From MFD04580-c1 sp963702995 (GTDB lineage: Bacteria; Planctomycetota; Phycisphaerae; Tepidisphaerales; Tepidisphaeraceae), in contig OY969783.1 of assembly GCA_963702995.1 (NCBI GenBank), positions 6,804,258-6,868,257 of the forward strand: 64,000 bases of DNA, given 5' to 3'. Positions 8,718-18,580 of this stretch are shown one piece after another; the first letter of the stretch is position 1; each line of letters begins with the position of its first letter. The translations under genes and the position numbers were made by a program. The notes below the pieces were generated by a model, which worked only from the letters and a program-made list of their open reading frames with translations, was not told the DNA's origin and made no database searches.

Positions 8718-9629
8718 ATGACGCCTCGTCGCAACGTGCTTATCTTTCACTCGGGCGCGCTGGGGGATTTTATCCTCACCTGGCCGCTTGCGGTCGCGCT
8801 GGGGCGCGTCTTTCCGCAGAGCCGAATCTTTTACGTCGTTTCGGGAGAGAAGGGGGCGCTGGCGGAACGGGTGCTTCGCGTGGAATCGCTCGATGCCGAG
8901 TCGGGCTGGCATCACCTGTATAGCGACTCACCCCGGCTTCCACCGACAGCGACAACGCTGCTGAGCCGCGCCCACTGCGTTTTTACCTTCATTGCCGGGC
9001 ACGACAGTGCCTGGGTGCGGAACGTTCGTTCGATCGCCCCGGCGGCCGATGTCGTGAGCCTTTCTCAAGCTCCGCCTGGCGACTTCACCGGCCACCAGAG
9101 TGATTTCCTGCTCGAACAACTGCGGCCGACGCCGGTCTGGCATGAGGCTTTGCGACAGATCCTCAAATCCGTCGAAGCCCGCGGCATCACATCGCCGCGG
9201 TCCGGCTCCCATGCCTTGCTCCATCCGGGCAGCGGTTCGCCGCACAAATGCTGGCCCCTGTCGAAGTTCGCGGATCTGGCGAGGCAACTTCAGGCCGCGG
9301 GGCGGTCGCCGCGAATCATCCTGGGAGAGGTGGAGCTTGATCGCTGGAGCCCAGCCGAAATCGCTTCGCTCGATGCCGTCGCCCCCACCGTCCGCCCCAA
9401 GTCGCTGGTCGAGTTGTGGCAGGCGTACGGCGAGGCGGCATGCTTCGTCGGGAACGACAGCGGCCCGGGCCACTTGGCCGGGATCGCCGGCATTCCATCC
9501 GTCACCCTCTTCGGCCCGACGTCGCCCGATCTTTGGCGCCCACTCGGGCCTCGCGCCCAGGTGATTCAGCGATCGCCGATCGAATCGATCGAGGTGGCTG
9601 ACGTCATGGGACGACTTCCCCCCGCCTGA
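8718..9629 (+). CDS. Glycosyltransferase family 9 (heptosyltransferase-like)
   Basis: GT9 enzymes transfer ADP-heptose or related sugars to the lipopolysaccharide core on the cytoplasmic face of the inner membrane. The 303-aa product shows the N-terminal LIFHSGALGDFILTWPLAVAL signature. It also has the central HPGSGSPHKCWPLSKFADL block and the nucleotide-sugar site VGNDSGPGHLAGIAGIP followed by TLFGPTSPDLW. The start at 8718 (MTPRRNVLIFHS) fits the family; the frame is open further upstream but arginine-rich and not protein-like. A second GT9 enzyme lies at 39947-41001, so both may act on the same core oligosaccharide. Confidence 0.85.
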   Translation: MTPRRNVLIFHSGALGDFILTWPLAVALGRVFPQSRIFYVVSGEKGALAERVLRVESLDAESGWHHLYSDSPRLPPTATTLLSRAHCVFTFIAGHDSAWVRNVRSIAPAADVVSLSQAPPGDFTGHQSDFLLEQLRPTPVWHEALRQILKSVEARGITSPRSGSHALLHPGSGSPHKCWPLSKFADLARQLQAAGRSPRIILGEVELDRWSPAEIASLDAVAPTVRPKSLVELWQAYGEAACFVGNDSGPGHLAGIAGIPSVTLFGPTSPDLWRPLGPRAQVIQRSPIESIEVADVMGRLPPA

Positions 9630-9813
9630 TCAGCTTCATCAACACCTGGCTCCGCAAGAAATAGTCAACAGCGCGGGACCGTTGCGCAGCGCGCGTGTGC
9701 TCCGAGGGTATCGATTGCGAAGGATGGCCCGACGGAAGCCGACCAGCGCGTCCGGGTTCAGTCAAGCACCGACACGACCGGACGCCGATGAGGTCAACCT
9801 AACGGAGAAACCG

Positions 9814-11604
9814 ATGCACGAGCCAAGTCCGATCGCCTTCGCATTGTGGAGAAGCGGCGCCTGCCGGGCCGCCTCCTTCGACCCCCGATCCGGCGCGGGG
9901 CCTTGGTGGAACTGGACGGCCGCCGCGCCATGCGGGTCGTCGGCGTCACCCGCGACGGGTTCGAGGAGTCCGTCACGACGCGCCAGGGAGTGCCCTTCGG
10001 CATCCGCCGGGCGACTTCGACACTGCGCGGGCATCGCGACGGCAGCCTCGAGTGGCACTGGCAGGTCGATCGACCGGGCCTGGCGCGCGAAGAGGTGTTC
10101 CGGGTGGACGCCAGGGGAAAGGGCGTCTGGCGGCAGGTCGATCGCCGCCCCGGCCGCGTAACAACGTATCACGCCACAGGCCCCGGCCGGTTTAAGGGAA
10201 CGGTCACGGCACCCGACGGCGCACTGCTATGGCACTCGGATTGGAAGACTGACGGCCGGGGCGGCCTGACGGGCTCATACACCGATCCGCGGGGCAACGC
10301 GGCCGGCACGGTAAGCTTCGTCGGCGACGGCGAGGGGGGCAGGGGCGACACGGTGAGCTGGGCGGGGCCGGTCTCCGAAGGCTCAGTGGAAAGCTCGCCA
10401 TCCGACGGTTCGGGCGTGCTTCATACGGTCGTGAAGAAGGACGGAGGCGTTACCACCTATACGACGGACGAGGGAGAGGGTCACCAGGTGCAGGTTGGCG
10501 AAGGCCGGGATCACGTGGCTCAGGATCACGGTCCCGGGGAAGGCCGACGGCGACAGCGGGTGGGTCGAGTTCGGAACGCAGTCCAACCCGCCGTCGGCCG
10601 CCGCGCCGAGCGGGTCAACGTCCGACTACACGGTGAACGGCCAATCTAATGCGGATGGGTCGAGCAGTTTCTCCCGAACCGACAAGAATCCGACCACCGG
10701 CGACAAAGAGACCACCTTTGGCGGCAAGGACGCCGACGGCAATTTCTCCTATAGCTCGAGCATCGAGCACGCGGACGGGTCGGTGACGCTCGTGACCCGG
10801 TCAGTCGATGCGAACGGGAACGGCACCGAGCACGTCACCGACGTGGACGCCAAGGGCAACACCACCCGCGACCAGACGCTGGACGTCAAAGGCGGTGTGA
10901 CCGTCGTTCCCGGCCCCGGCGCTCCGGGCGGGCCGTCGGCAGGCAACGACGGGCCTGGGGATGCCGGGGGTTCGCCGGGCAATGGCCCCGTGGCCAGCGG
11001 CGGGCCCGCCGACACCGCCAGCCCCGGCGCAGGCGGCCCCGGCGCGGGGGACAGCCCCGGGACGAGCGCCGCCGACCCGAACAACCCCGGCCAACCCGAT
11101 TCCCCCGATGCCCCTGACAACGGGGGCGGTGGCGGTGGCGGGGCCGGGGGCGGCGCATCGGGGATGGGCTCTGATGACGGCACGGACGACCGGGCGCCGG
11201 GCATTCCGTGGGGCAAGATCGGCCACCGGGGCGGCGACTCCCTCGATGGCGTTTTCTCCGGCGCGCGCGACGGCGGCTCAGGCGGCGACGGGGGCGAAGA
11301 AGGGACTGCGGCCGACCGGAATGAAGGCTGGCTCAGGCAACTTATCGGAGAGATCGACGGCCCTGGAAGCGGCGCGGGGAGCGGCGGAGGGAGCGGCGGC
11401 GGCGCCGACGAAACCGGCTGGGGCTCCGGCGAAGGGCCGGTCGGCCGCCCGCTGGTCAGCGGCTCCTACTCGCCGCCGCCTCCCAGCGCGGACGAAACCG
11501 GTTGGGGCGACACCAACAACCCCCGCGCCCTCACCGCGCTGGTCGCCACCTTCGCCCAGGCCACGGCGGCGCTGGCCCGCTCCGCAACCATGGTGAAGCC
11601 CTGA
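9814..11604 (+). CDS. Unrecognised Gly/Asp/Pro-rich repetitive protein, two frameshifts (about 9823 and 10495)
   Basis: The start ATG at 9814 follows ACGGAG, but the frame must gain a base near 9823 (GAGCCAAG) to give MHEPKSDRLRIVEKRR. A second shift near 10490-10506 joins ...TTYTTDEGEGHQVQV to ITWLRITVPGKADGDSGW. The restored protein is about 597 aa. Its N-terminal half has beta-strand-like repeats of the form DGSxxWxxDxxxxG (for example LLWHSDWKTDGRGGLTGSY and NADGSSSFSRTDKNP), loosely like YD/RHS repeats. The C-terminal half is low complexity (PGAPGGPSAG, GGGGGGGAGGGASG). I see no signal peptide and assign no function. If the GTG at 9846 is the true start, the first shift disappears. Confidence 0.5.
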
Positions 11605-11758
11605 CGAGAGTCGCGCCGGCCGACCCGGGCGGCGGCAACGCCGCGCAGTGGCTTGGATGTCTGACCTAAACGGCGAAGGGAAGGACGGCGGCGGAAGTGA
11701 CCGAGCGGGCCCCGCCGGGAACAGGGCCGGATCACGTGGCGATCGCCCCGTCAAAGCA

Positions 11759-11800
11759 GAACGCGGTCCGATGTCGCATGCACGACCTCGGACCGCGTTC
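11759..11800. terminator. Bidirectional hairpin terminator between convergent genes
   Basis: A perfect 13-bp stem (11759-11771 with 11788-11800) encloses a 16-base loop. It lies between the stop of the repetitive protein gene at 11604 and the stop of the leftward gene at 11829. Confidence 0.65.
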
Positions 11801-11828
11801 TCCAGCGATGGCTGTTTTGCGACAACGG

Positions 11829-12895
11829 CTACTTCTTCCCGGTCGCCATCTTCGGCTCGGCTGCGGCCGTCTTAGGCTCGGGCGTCGGCGGGGGGGCGAT
11901 GGTGATCTCTTTGACGAAGGTCTTGCCGCCTTCCTCGTGGGTCTTGTAGAGGACGGCTGTCCCGGCCTTCAGGCCCTTGGCGCGATTGATCACGCGGTTG
12001 TCGGCCACCCACTTTTTCCCGACCATGCTCCCGATGACCGGCAGGACGACCGAATTGCCCCCAGCGTCAAACGTGACCGCCGGGCCCTTCACGCCGTCGG
12101 CGACGTCGGCTTCGACGACCTTTCCGATTTTGGCTTCGGTCGGTTCCTTGAAGCGGTCGATGTGGCGGATCACCGGCATGGGCTGGGAGTCCACGGCGTC
12201 CACCTCGACCACGTCGTCCACCTTTAGGGCGTTGACGAACTCCAGGATCGCCGGGTCCGACGTCATTTCTTTCTTGCCGCTTGGCTTCATCGGCACCATG
12301 ACTTCGTAGCGAGCGCCGAGTTTCATCAGCACGACGGTGACGGGGTTGTTCTCCAGGTCCTTCCGCTCACCGGCCGCCTCGCGGACGACGAAGGTGTTGG
12401 GGACCTCTTCACCGGCCTTGAGGTCATACTTCTTGATGCCCGAGAGCCAGGTGACACGGTTCATCGTGGACATCTTCCCCTCGAACCACCAGCCCGGGTC
12501 GTGCGCTCGATCAACTGGTTCATGTCTGATTCGAGGTTGGGGTCCTTGATGTACCCCTGCTGCGTCGAACCATCGAGCGGTACGAAGAAGCCGACAAGCC
12601 AATATTCCTTTTGCTGATACTTCTGCTTCTGGCGGGCGAGGAACTTGAAAACGACGGGCGTCTCCTCATCCATCTTGGGCTGGTTGGTGCCGGTCTTTCC
12701 CTTCCCGTTGGTCGGGTTGTTGTACTTGTTCTGCGGGGTCACGACGCTTCCCGGCGCGGCGACGGCGGCCGACGGAAGCCCCAGCGCCAGGGCAAGCGAA
12801 ACGATGACCACGCCCGACAGACTGCCCCCAAGAACAACAGCGGGCGGCCGAAGACAGCACAATGCGATTGAGTGAAAAGGGTTCGGCCGAATCAT
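11829..12895 (-). CDS. Exported protein of unknown function, frameshifted near 12494
   Basis: The N-terminus carries an export signal with a long hydrophobic segment ending LGLPSAAVAAPGS. After it come KMDEETPVVFKFLARQKQKY and YWLVGFFVPLDGSTQQGYIKDP. The frame changes at CCCGGG (12493-12498): one extra G on the coding strand joins ...NQLIERTTR to GWWFEGKMSTMNRVTWLSG. The restored protein is about 355 aa. Its C-terminal half has repeated beta-rich blocks with VDDVVEVDAVDSQPMPVIRH and AVLYKTHEEGGKTFVKEI. I do not recognise the family. Context gives no function. Confidence 0.6.
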
Positions 12896-13559
12896 CGCTC
12901 GTCTCCTCGAATCGGATTATTGAGAGGCTGGAAAGGAAAGTGTGGGCCCATCCCGCCCGCACCTTGTCAAAAAAGGTTAACTTGGGCGGAACCCGTCCGC
13001 AACAAAAATCAAGAGGTGGCGGCGGGAAGACGAAGCTCCGGTCGCCGCGCGGGCCGCGCCCTTCAGGAAGCGGTTTTGGAGGGCTCTGGCTTAGACGTCG
13101 CTGCCGGTGGACGCCCTGCGGCCAAGCAACCCAACCGCTTCCTCACGGCGCGGCTCGCGGGGTGCCGCGCGGGTTGCTCGCGGGTCGCGGTCGTGAGGAA
13201 GCGGTTTGGGACGGCTCCGGCTCATGCCTCGCCGCCGGCGGACGCGGTTCGGCCAGGAACCAGACCGCTTCCTCACGGGCGCGGCTCGCGGGGTGCCGCA
13301 CGGGTTGCTCGCGGGCCGCGGTCGTGAGCAAGCCGTTTCGGACGGCTCTGGCTCACGCTTCGCCGCCGATGGATGCGTCCAGGCCACGCCAACCACGGGG
13401 CCGGAACAGATCAGTCGCCGAGTACGGCGACTGCCCGCTTCCTCACGGGCGCGGCTCGTTGACGCCGTTCTCCGACGGGCGAAACGGTGCATCCTTTGGA
13501 AGCGCGATTTGGGACGCCGATCGGCTTTGTCACGGGCGCCGCTCGCGGGTGGCTTACGC
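12896..13559. repeat. Tandem hairpin-repeat array (CCGCTTCCTCACGGGCGCGG family)
   Basis: This 664-bp non-coding block contains direct copies of ACCGCTTCCTCACGGCGCGG-like sequence at 13134-13158, 13264-13289 and 13434-13458, with a decayed copy near 13521-13548. Inverted partners (GTGAGGAAGCGGT-like) lie at 13191-13206 and 13322-13338, so each unit can fold into a hairpin of about 73 bases. The first two units repeat with a period of exactly 130 bp, including the sequence between hairpins. Related units occur at 20.0-20.3, 27.4-27.7 and 33.0-33.24 kb. Confidence 0.85.
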
Positions 13560-14078
13560 CTACTTCGCGCCCTTCGCCTTATCGTCTTCCTCCATGTACT
13601 TGTCGTGGCCGGCGTCTTCCTGGGTCTTGATCGTCTTGAACAACTCCTGCGCCTTTTCGGCGTTGCCGTCGATGACCGCCTGCTCGACTTCGCAGAGAGT
13701 GACGATCAGGCCCGCCATGTCCTTGCGGTAGCCGTTGACCATTTTGGCCCTGTCGGCCTCGGGGAGCTTGGCGGCGCGGGTGGGGACCATTTCCTTCGCG
13801 GCGACGGCCCCTTTCTGCAGGGCCGAGATGAGCTGAAGCGACTCGGCGGCCGCCTCGGGCTTTCGCAGCGTCCGGCGGAGCTTCTTCAGCGACTCTTCCA
13901 TCTCACCCATGTGCTCGCTCAATTCCCCTTTTTTCACGTGGGAATCGGTGGCGGGCTTGGGCTCGTCGGCGGCGAAGGCGACGCGGCTCGACACGGCGAA
14001 TGTCCCGGAAGCAGCCAGTGTGCCGACAAGCGCGAGCGCGGCGACGCGGTGCGCGATCGGCCGTTCAATGAAATTCAT
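13560..14078 (-). CDS. Cytochrome b562-like exported protein
   Basis: The 172-aa product has a signal peptide ending near AVSSRVAFAADE, followed by a four-helix bundle of about 130 residues. The helix layout matches cytochrome b562: a methionine near the start of helix 1 (SEHMGEMEESLKKLRR), a middle ALQKGAVAAKEMVPTRAA segment, and a late histidine in DAGHDKYMEEDD where b562 has its heme-ligand histidine. These would be the two axial ligands of a non-covalent b-type heme in the periplasm. The function is probably electron transfer, but the partner is unknown. The start MNFIERP was chosen because it opens the signal peptide. Confidence 0.75.
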   Translation of the reverse strand: MNFIERPIAHRVAALALVGTLAASGTFAVSSRVAFAADEPKPATDSHVKKGELSEHMGEMEESLKKLRRTLRKPEAAAESLQLISALQKGAVAAKEMVPTRAAKLPEADRAKMVNGYRKDMAGLIVTLCEVEQAVIDGNAEKAQELFKTIKTQEDAGHDKYMEEDDKAKGAK

Positions 14079-14216
14079 GATGATTGGTCCCTCGTTTCGG
14101 GGCTGCCAACGGCCCCTGATTAAGGCAGCGGACGGCGTCACGCCCGTGCGTTGACGCCGTCCACCACCGAAGCAATGCTCACCCTGTGAGGCCCCCTATA
14201 GAACCCCGTAAGGCCC

Positions 14217-15551
14217 TTACACGACCTTGGTGACGCCGGGCATCGCGATCTGGTAGCGCCCCTCGGCATTCGGCTTGGTCGGCGGGTCGGCGTCGAAAGC
14301 GAAGACCTTCGGCATCACGCTGACCTCCGACTTGATCGCGTCGTCCCACTTAATCTCCTGACCGGAGTAAGTGCACATGCGGCCGAGCAGCGAGGTCATC
14401 GTGCTGTGGGCCCCGTACTCGGCCTCGTTGTACGGCTTGTTCTGCCGGACGGCGGCGAAGAGGTCGTCATGCTCGATCTGGTACGGGTCGGTCCGCTTGA
14501 TCGACTTGTCCGGCTGGAAGCGCCAGACGATCTCGTCGGGCTTGCCGAAGGGGTGGAACTTCGCGCCGCTCACGTCGGCGATCAACTTGCTGCCGTGGGC
14601 GTGCTCGGTGACGCTCTTCCAGGTGTTGGCCTGGTGGCGGCACTGGCTGAGGCAGGTTGTCCCGTCGCCGTAGGTGAACTCGACGAAGTGGTGATCGTAG
14701 ATCTCGCCGTTGTCGATCCCGGTGCGGACCTGGCGGCCGCCCTGGCCCTGCGCCTTGACCGGCGGGCCCTTCTTGACCCAGTTGATCACGTCCAGGTTGT
14801 GGATGTGCTGCTCGTTGATATGGTCGCCGCAGAGCCAGACGAAGTAGTACCAGTTGCGCATCTGGTACTCCATCTCGGTCTGGCCGGGCTTGCGCGGGCG
14901 AACCCAGACGCCCGCGTCGTTCCAGTAGGCGCGGGTCATGATGATGTCGCCCAGCTCGCCGTCGTGGATCCGCTTGATGGTCTCGATGTACTTCGGGTCG
15001 TGGTGGCGCTGCAGGCCGACGCCGACCTTCAGGTTCTTCTTTTTCGCCTCTTCGGCGGTCGCCAAAACGCTGCGAATGCCGCCGGCATCCGTGGCGACCG
15101 GCTTTTCCATGAAGACGTGCTTGCCGGCTTCCACGGCCGCCTTGAAGTGGATCGGGCGAAAGCCCGGCGGAGTGGCAAGGATCACCAGGTCAGGACCGGC
15201 GGCGATCGCCTTTTGATAGGCGTCGAAGCCCCAGAAGATGTGGTCTTCCTTGACGTCAACACGGCCGGGGCGGTCGGCCTGGCTAGCTTCGATCCGCTTG
15301 AGAGAGCTCTTGGCGTTGTCTTCGAAGGCGTCGGCGATCGCAATCAGCTTGACCGGGCCTTCCGTGTTCAGCGCCTGGTTGCAGGCGGCGCTGCCGCGGC
15401 CGCCACATCCGATCAGGGCGATCTTGATCGTCTCATCGCTGGCGGCATGGACTGCCGGCACGGACATGAAGCTGGCCGCGGCGGCCGCTCCGGCGAGGGC
15501 CGCGGTCCCTTTCAGGACGTCACGGCGGGAGGGGCTGGTTTGTTCGGGCAT
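14217..15551 (-). CDS. Tat-exported Gfo/Idh/MocA family oxidoreductase
   Basis: The 444-aa protein begins with a twin-arginine signal (SPSRRDVLKGTAALAGAAAAASFM), which implies folded export with bound NAD(P). The nucleotide fold is marked by KIALIGCGGRGSAACNQAL. The family lysine is in HVFMEKPVATDAGGI, and the C-terminal GFO_IDH_MocA domain contains NWYYFVWLCGDHINEQHIHNLD. Planctomycetes carry many such paralogues, presumably acting on sugars or cyclitols; the substrate is not predictable from sequence. A second protein of the same length and layout is encoded at 18581-19915. The upstream spacer to the FGE-like gene is about 180 bp. Confidence 0.9.
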   Translation of the reverse strand: MPEQTSPSRRDVLKGTAALAGAAAAASFMSVPAVHAASDETIKIALIGCGGRGSAACNQALNTEGPVKLIAIADAFEDNAKSSLKRIEASQADRPGRVDVKEDHIFWGFDAYQKAIAAGPDLVILATPPGFRPIHFKAAVEAGKHVFMEKPVATDAGGIRSVLATAEEAKKKNLKVGVGLQRHHDPKYIETIKRIHDGELGDIIMTRAYWNDAGVWVRPRKPGQTEMEYQMRNWYYFVWLCGDHINEQHIHNLDVINWVKKGPPVKAQGQGGRQVRTGIDNGEIYDHHFVEFTYGDGTTCLSQCRHQANTWKSVTEHAHGSKLIADVSGAKFHPFGKPDEIVWRFQPDKSIKRTDPYQIEHDDLFAAVRQNKPYNEAEYGAHSTMTSLLGRMCTYSGQEIKWDDAIKSEVSVMPKVFAFDADPPTKPNAEGRYQIAMPGVTKVV

Positions 15552-15729
15552 TGCGTCTCCTGTTCTAAGAGGTGCGATAGGGGGTTTGAACCAGAGAATT
15601 TGTTTAGAAGCTCCGGGCGAAGCGAATGCGAGGAGGTTCGGTCACTCTTCGCACTCGACCGCTCGCTAAGCGACGTGCCAGTGCGGTGACAAGCCCGTCT
15701 CCACCCGATTCAGCGGAGGTTAGGGGGAG

Positions 15730-16890
15730 CTACTGCTTCGGCTCATCGACGGTGGCGCCCTGCTTTACGATCTCCTTGGCCTGACGCTCGGCGCGGTCTT
15801 TTTCGATGATCGTCCGGACGTAGTCGTTGTCGATCTCCCAGAACTTCAGCTTATCCACTTCCGACGGCTCCTTGACCGGCGCAATCACGCGGAAGCCGAT
15901 CCAGAACCCTTCGGTCAGCCAGTGGGGGCTCTGGGGAAGCTGTGGGTCGCTCTTGTTGTCGTTCTTGGTGACGGCGTAACGGGCGGCCGAGCGGCAGTCA
16001 TCCGGGTCCGAGTCCCAGCCGCCGCCGCGGGCGATGCGCGGATACTGCTTGGTCGGCCAACTGATAACGTCGTGCCAGGTCACCTGCTTGCCCTGGAACT
16101 GGTTGTACCAACCCGCGTCGTATTGATCGAAAACCAGCTCGGCGACGTTCCCGTACATGTCGTACAGGCCCCACGGGTTGGGCTTCTTCAGCATAACCTT
16201 GTGGTAGCCGTTGTCGCCGTCCTTCAGGGCGGAGTTGTCCACGTACCAGCCGTAGTCCTTCAGGTCTTTCGAGTTGTCGCCAAAGCTGAAGGCCGTCGTC
16301 GTGCCGGCGCGGCAGGCGTACTCCCACTCCGCTTCGGTCGGAAGGCGATAGAAGCGGCCGGTCTTCTTGCTCAGCCATTTGCAGTACTGCTTGGCGGCGT
16401 AGTGGGACATGATCACGGCGGGGAAGTCGGGGCCGCGGCCCATGCGGTCGAGCTTGGGGCCCGCTTCCAGCTCGTACATCGGGGTTGGGTAAGTCACGGC
16501 GTCAGCGGCCTGGTCCGCCGGGACGGTGGGGCGTTTATCCAGCCCGGCGATGCGCTGATAGTTCTGGAGGAACAGGTTGTATTCGCCCCAGGTCACTTCA
16601 TGTTTTTCCATCCAGAACGGATCGATCTTGACCTCGACCTGAGGGCCTTCGTCCGGCTTGCGTTTCTTCTCCGTTTCAGCGCTCCCCATCAGGAACTTCC
16701 CGCCGGGGATCGGCACGAGCGGGACGACGACGTCCGAGCCGGGGATCTTGAATTCATACGGCTGGCCTTCGATCGGCGCCGCGGCCGGCGCTTCGGCGCG
16801 AAGTGCAGATGTGCCGAAGGTCAACGCGAGCGACACGACCGTCAAACCGAGGCCCGGCTTGAAACATCGCGAGTAGAGAGTCCGAAACAC
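15730..16890 (-). CDS. Exported SUMF1/FGE-like (formylglycine-generating enzyme superfamily) protein
   Basis: The 386-aa product has a signal peptide (to about residue 33) and then the sulfatase-modifying-factor fold. Landmarks are PIPGGKFLMGSAETEKKRKPDE, MEKHEVTWGEYNLFLQ, AKQYCKWLSKKTGRFYRLPT, EAEWEYACRAGTTTAFSFGD, YGNVAEL and ARGGGWDSDPDDCRSAARY, with GFRVI near the end. True FGEs oxidise a sulfatase cysteine to formylglycine. Many bacterial relatives instead act as lectin-like or C-type-lectin-fold proteins, and no sulfatase gene is nearby, so the enzymatic role is uncertain. It is transcribed towards the Gfo/Idh/MocA gene and may be co-transcribed with it. Confidence 0.85.
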   Translation of the reverse strand: MFRTLYSRCFKPGLGLTVVSLALTFGTSALRAEAPAAAPIEGQPYEFKIPGSDVVVPLVPIPGGKFLMGSAETEKKRKPDEGPQVEVKIDPFWMEKHEVTWGEYNLFLQNYQRIAGLDKRPTVPADQAADAVTYPTPMYELEAGPKLDRMGRGPDFPAVIMSHYAAKQYCKWLSKKTGRFYRLPTEAEWEYACRAGTTTAFSFGDNSKDLKDYGWYVDNSALKDGDNGYHKVMLKKPNPWGLYDMYGNVAELVFDQYDAGWYNQFQGKQVTWHDVISWPTKQYPRIARGGGWDSDPDDCRSAARYAVTKNDNKSDPQLPQSPHWLTEGFWIGFRVIAPVKEPSEVDKLKFWEIDNDYVRTIIEKDRAERQAKEIVKQGATVDEPKQ

Positions 16891-17218
16891 GCACGTTCCT
16901 TTCGATCCAGAATGTCGTCCACACTCGCGCCGGTGCGACCGGGCAAGTTCCGCCTTCGCAATCGTAACGGATCAATTCGACAGATTCCAAAATGCAAGAG
17001 GGTCAGGTGAAGCCCAACCGGATCGGCGCCGTGCCGAGCCGCCCTGCCACTTCACGTGGAGCGCTGGCCCCACCACGGCCTGCGCGACACGTTGGTATTA
17101 CACGCCGCGGCGTCCTTTGTGCTCGGCTTCATCGGTTTTGGATGCTGCGAGCCCTTCAACGCGCGCGGGGTACAATGTTCAGCCGAATCGGCAAACGTCG
17201 GACGGCGGGAGGATCGCC
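16891..17218. other. Divergent intergenic region (FGE-like gene / apbE)
   Basis: These 328 bp between divergent genes must carry two promoters. I could not assign boxes. GGGAGGATCG just before 17219 is a good ribosome binding site for apbE. Confidence 0.4.
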
Positions 17219-18418
17219 ATGGCGACAGAAACGCTTCGATCGAAGCAGTGGGCCCTTCTCAGCCTGCTTGCCGCTGGCTGTACCGCGGTATCGGCGGACG
17301 GTCGAGGCGCCCCGCCTGTGACGTTGCCATCGGCCGCCCCCATCGTCGCCCCGGCGCGGACGCGGCCGGCGACGTCCCCAGCCACGCTCAAGCGATACGA
17401 CTTCGTGCGGCCGAAGATGGGGACCGTTTTCAATGTCGTCATCTATGCCCCGACGGCCGCCCAGGCCCACCAGGCCGCCGACGCCGCCTATGCTCGGGTG
17501 GACGAACTCAACGCGGCCCTCAGCGACTACGACCCGAACAGCGAGCTAAGCCGCCTCGGGCAGCAGACCAATGACGGGCCGATGGCTGCGCCCGTCCCCG
17601 TGAGCGACGACCTTTGGCGCCTGCTCAACCGGGCCGTGGAGGCGTCGAAAGACTCCGACGGCCTGTTCGACGTCACGGTCGGCCCGTTCGTGCGGCTGTG
17701 GCGGCGGGCGAGAGACATTCACAAGCTCCCCACGCCCGAACGGATCGAAGCCACCCGCGCATCCGTCGGCTATCAGCACGTTCGGCTCCTGCCGGACCAA
17801 CACGCCGTGCAACTCCTCGCGCCCCGGATGCGGCTGGACGTTGGGGGGATCGGTAAGGGATATACGGCCGACCAGGCCCTCGCCGCCATCGAAGCGTGCG
17901 GCCTGCATCACGCCATGGTTGGGGCGGCCGGCGACATCTCGCTCGGTGACCCGCCGCCCGGGCACGCGGCATGGCGGATCGCGATCCAGTCGCTCCAGTC
18001 CCCCGGCGAGGTCGCCGGTTACATCCGGGTTGGCAGGGGAGGCGTCTCGACGTCCGGCGATACCTACCGCTATGTCGAGATCGACGGCACCCGGTACTCG
18101 CATATCGTGGACCCCCGAACCGGGCTCGGGCTCACCCGACGCATCGGCGTGACAGTTGTTGCCCCCAATGCGACGACATCCGACTGGATGACCAAGCCGG
18201 TCAGTCTGCTCGGGCCTGAGGCCGGCATAGCCTGGATCGAACGAAACCCAGGGATCGCGGTAAGAATTGTGACGCTCGAGAGCGAGGCCGGGGCGGAGAC
18301 GGCGGCCGTTTACGAATCGGCACGCTTCAAGGCCCTAGGCTTCGAGCCGCTCGCACCTGGAGCTACGCGGCCCGCTAGGCGCCCAACTTCCGAACCTACG
18401 AGCCCGCTCGTAGAATAG
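17219..18418 (+). CDS. apbE: FAD:protein FMN transferase (ApbE), lipoprotein
   Basis: ApbE attaches FMN covalently to threonine in periplasmic flavoproteins such as NqrB/NqrC and RnfG/RnfD, using FAD and Mg. The 399-aa product has a lipoprotein signal (LLSLLAAGC). It is followed by the family motifs KMGTVFNVVIYAP, LSDYDPNSELSRL, DVGGIGKGYTADQALAA, GAAGDISLG, GGVSTSGDTYRY and HIVDPRTGLG. The start at 17219 is fixed by GGGAGGATCGCC and the lipobox distance. A short hairpin (18396-18402/18407-18413) overlaps the stop codon. No flavoprotein target is encoded alongside. Confidence 0.93.
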   Translation: MATETLRSKQWALLSLLAAGCTAVSADGRGAPPVTLPSAAPIVAPARTRPATSPATLKRYDFVRPKMGTVFNVVIYAPTAAQAHQAADAAYARVDELNAALSDYDPNSELSRLGQQTNDGPMAAPVPVSDDLWRLLNRAVEASKDSDGLFDVTVGPFVRLWRRARDIHKLPTPERIEATRASVGYQHVRLLPDQHAVQLLAPRMRLDVGGIGKGYTADQALAAIEACGLHHAMVGAAGDISLGDPPPGHAAWRIAIQSLQSPGEVAGYIRVGRGGVSTSGDTYRYVEIDGTRYSHIVDPRTGLGLTRRIGVTVVAPNATTSDWMTKPVSLLGPEAGIAWIERNPGIAVRIVTLESEAGAETAAVYESARFKALGFEPLAPGATRPARRPTSEPTSPLVE

Positions 18419-18580
18419 CGGTATAACGCGGCGTCGGACGCGTCATCGTGTAAGATGGGAAGGGCTCCGGTAGCGACGTCTGATCGTTCTCCGGCCCCTG
18501 TCATCCTGATGTGTGGATCGTGCCGACCCGCGATCCGTCCGAAGCTCGCTGAATCTTTTATCCTCTCACGGAGACTGTGA

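Noticed and set aside
7527..8915. 462-codon open frame antisense to mnmA
   Set aside because: It mirrors the codon bias of mnmA on the other strand and contains no recognisable domain; high GC makes such shadows common.
9682..10161. Separate small gene starting at 9682
   Set aside because: Its sequence becomes tryptophan/serine/arginine-rich nonsense after the first 50 codons; the neighbouring frame carries the plausible protein.
12896..13559. Possible CRISPR array because of regular spacing
   Set aside because: Units are about 130 bp with similar, not unique, sequence between hairpins, and no cas genes are present.
13040..13560. Open frames in the hairpin array giving peptides such as LPHGRGS
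   Set aside because: These peptides arise from the repeat itself in several frames and are not conserved proteins.
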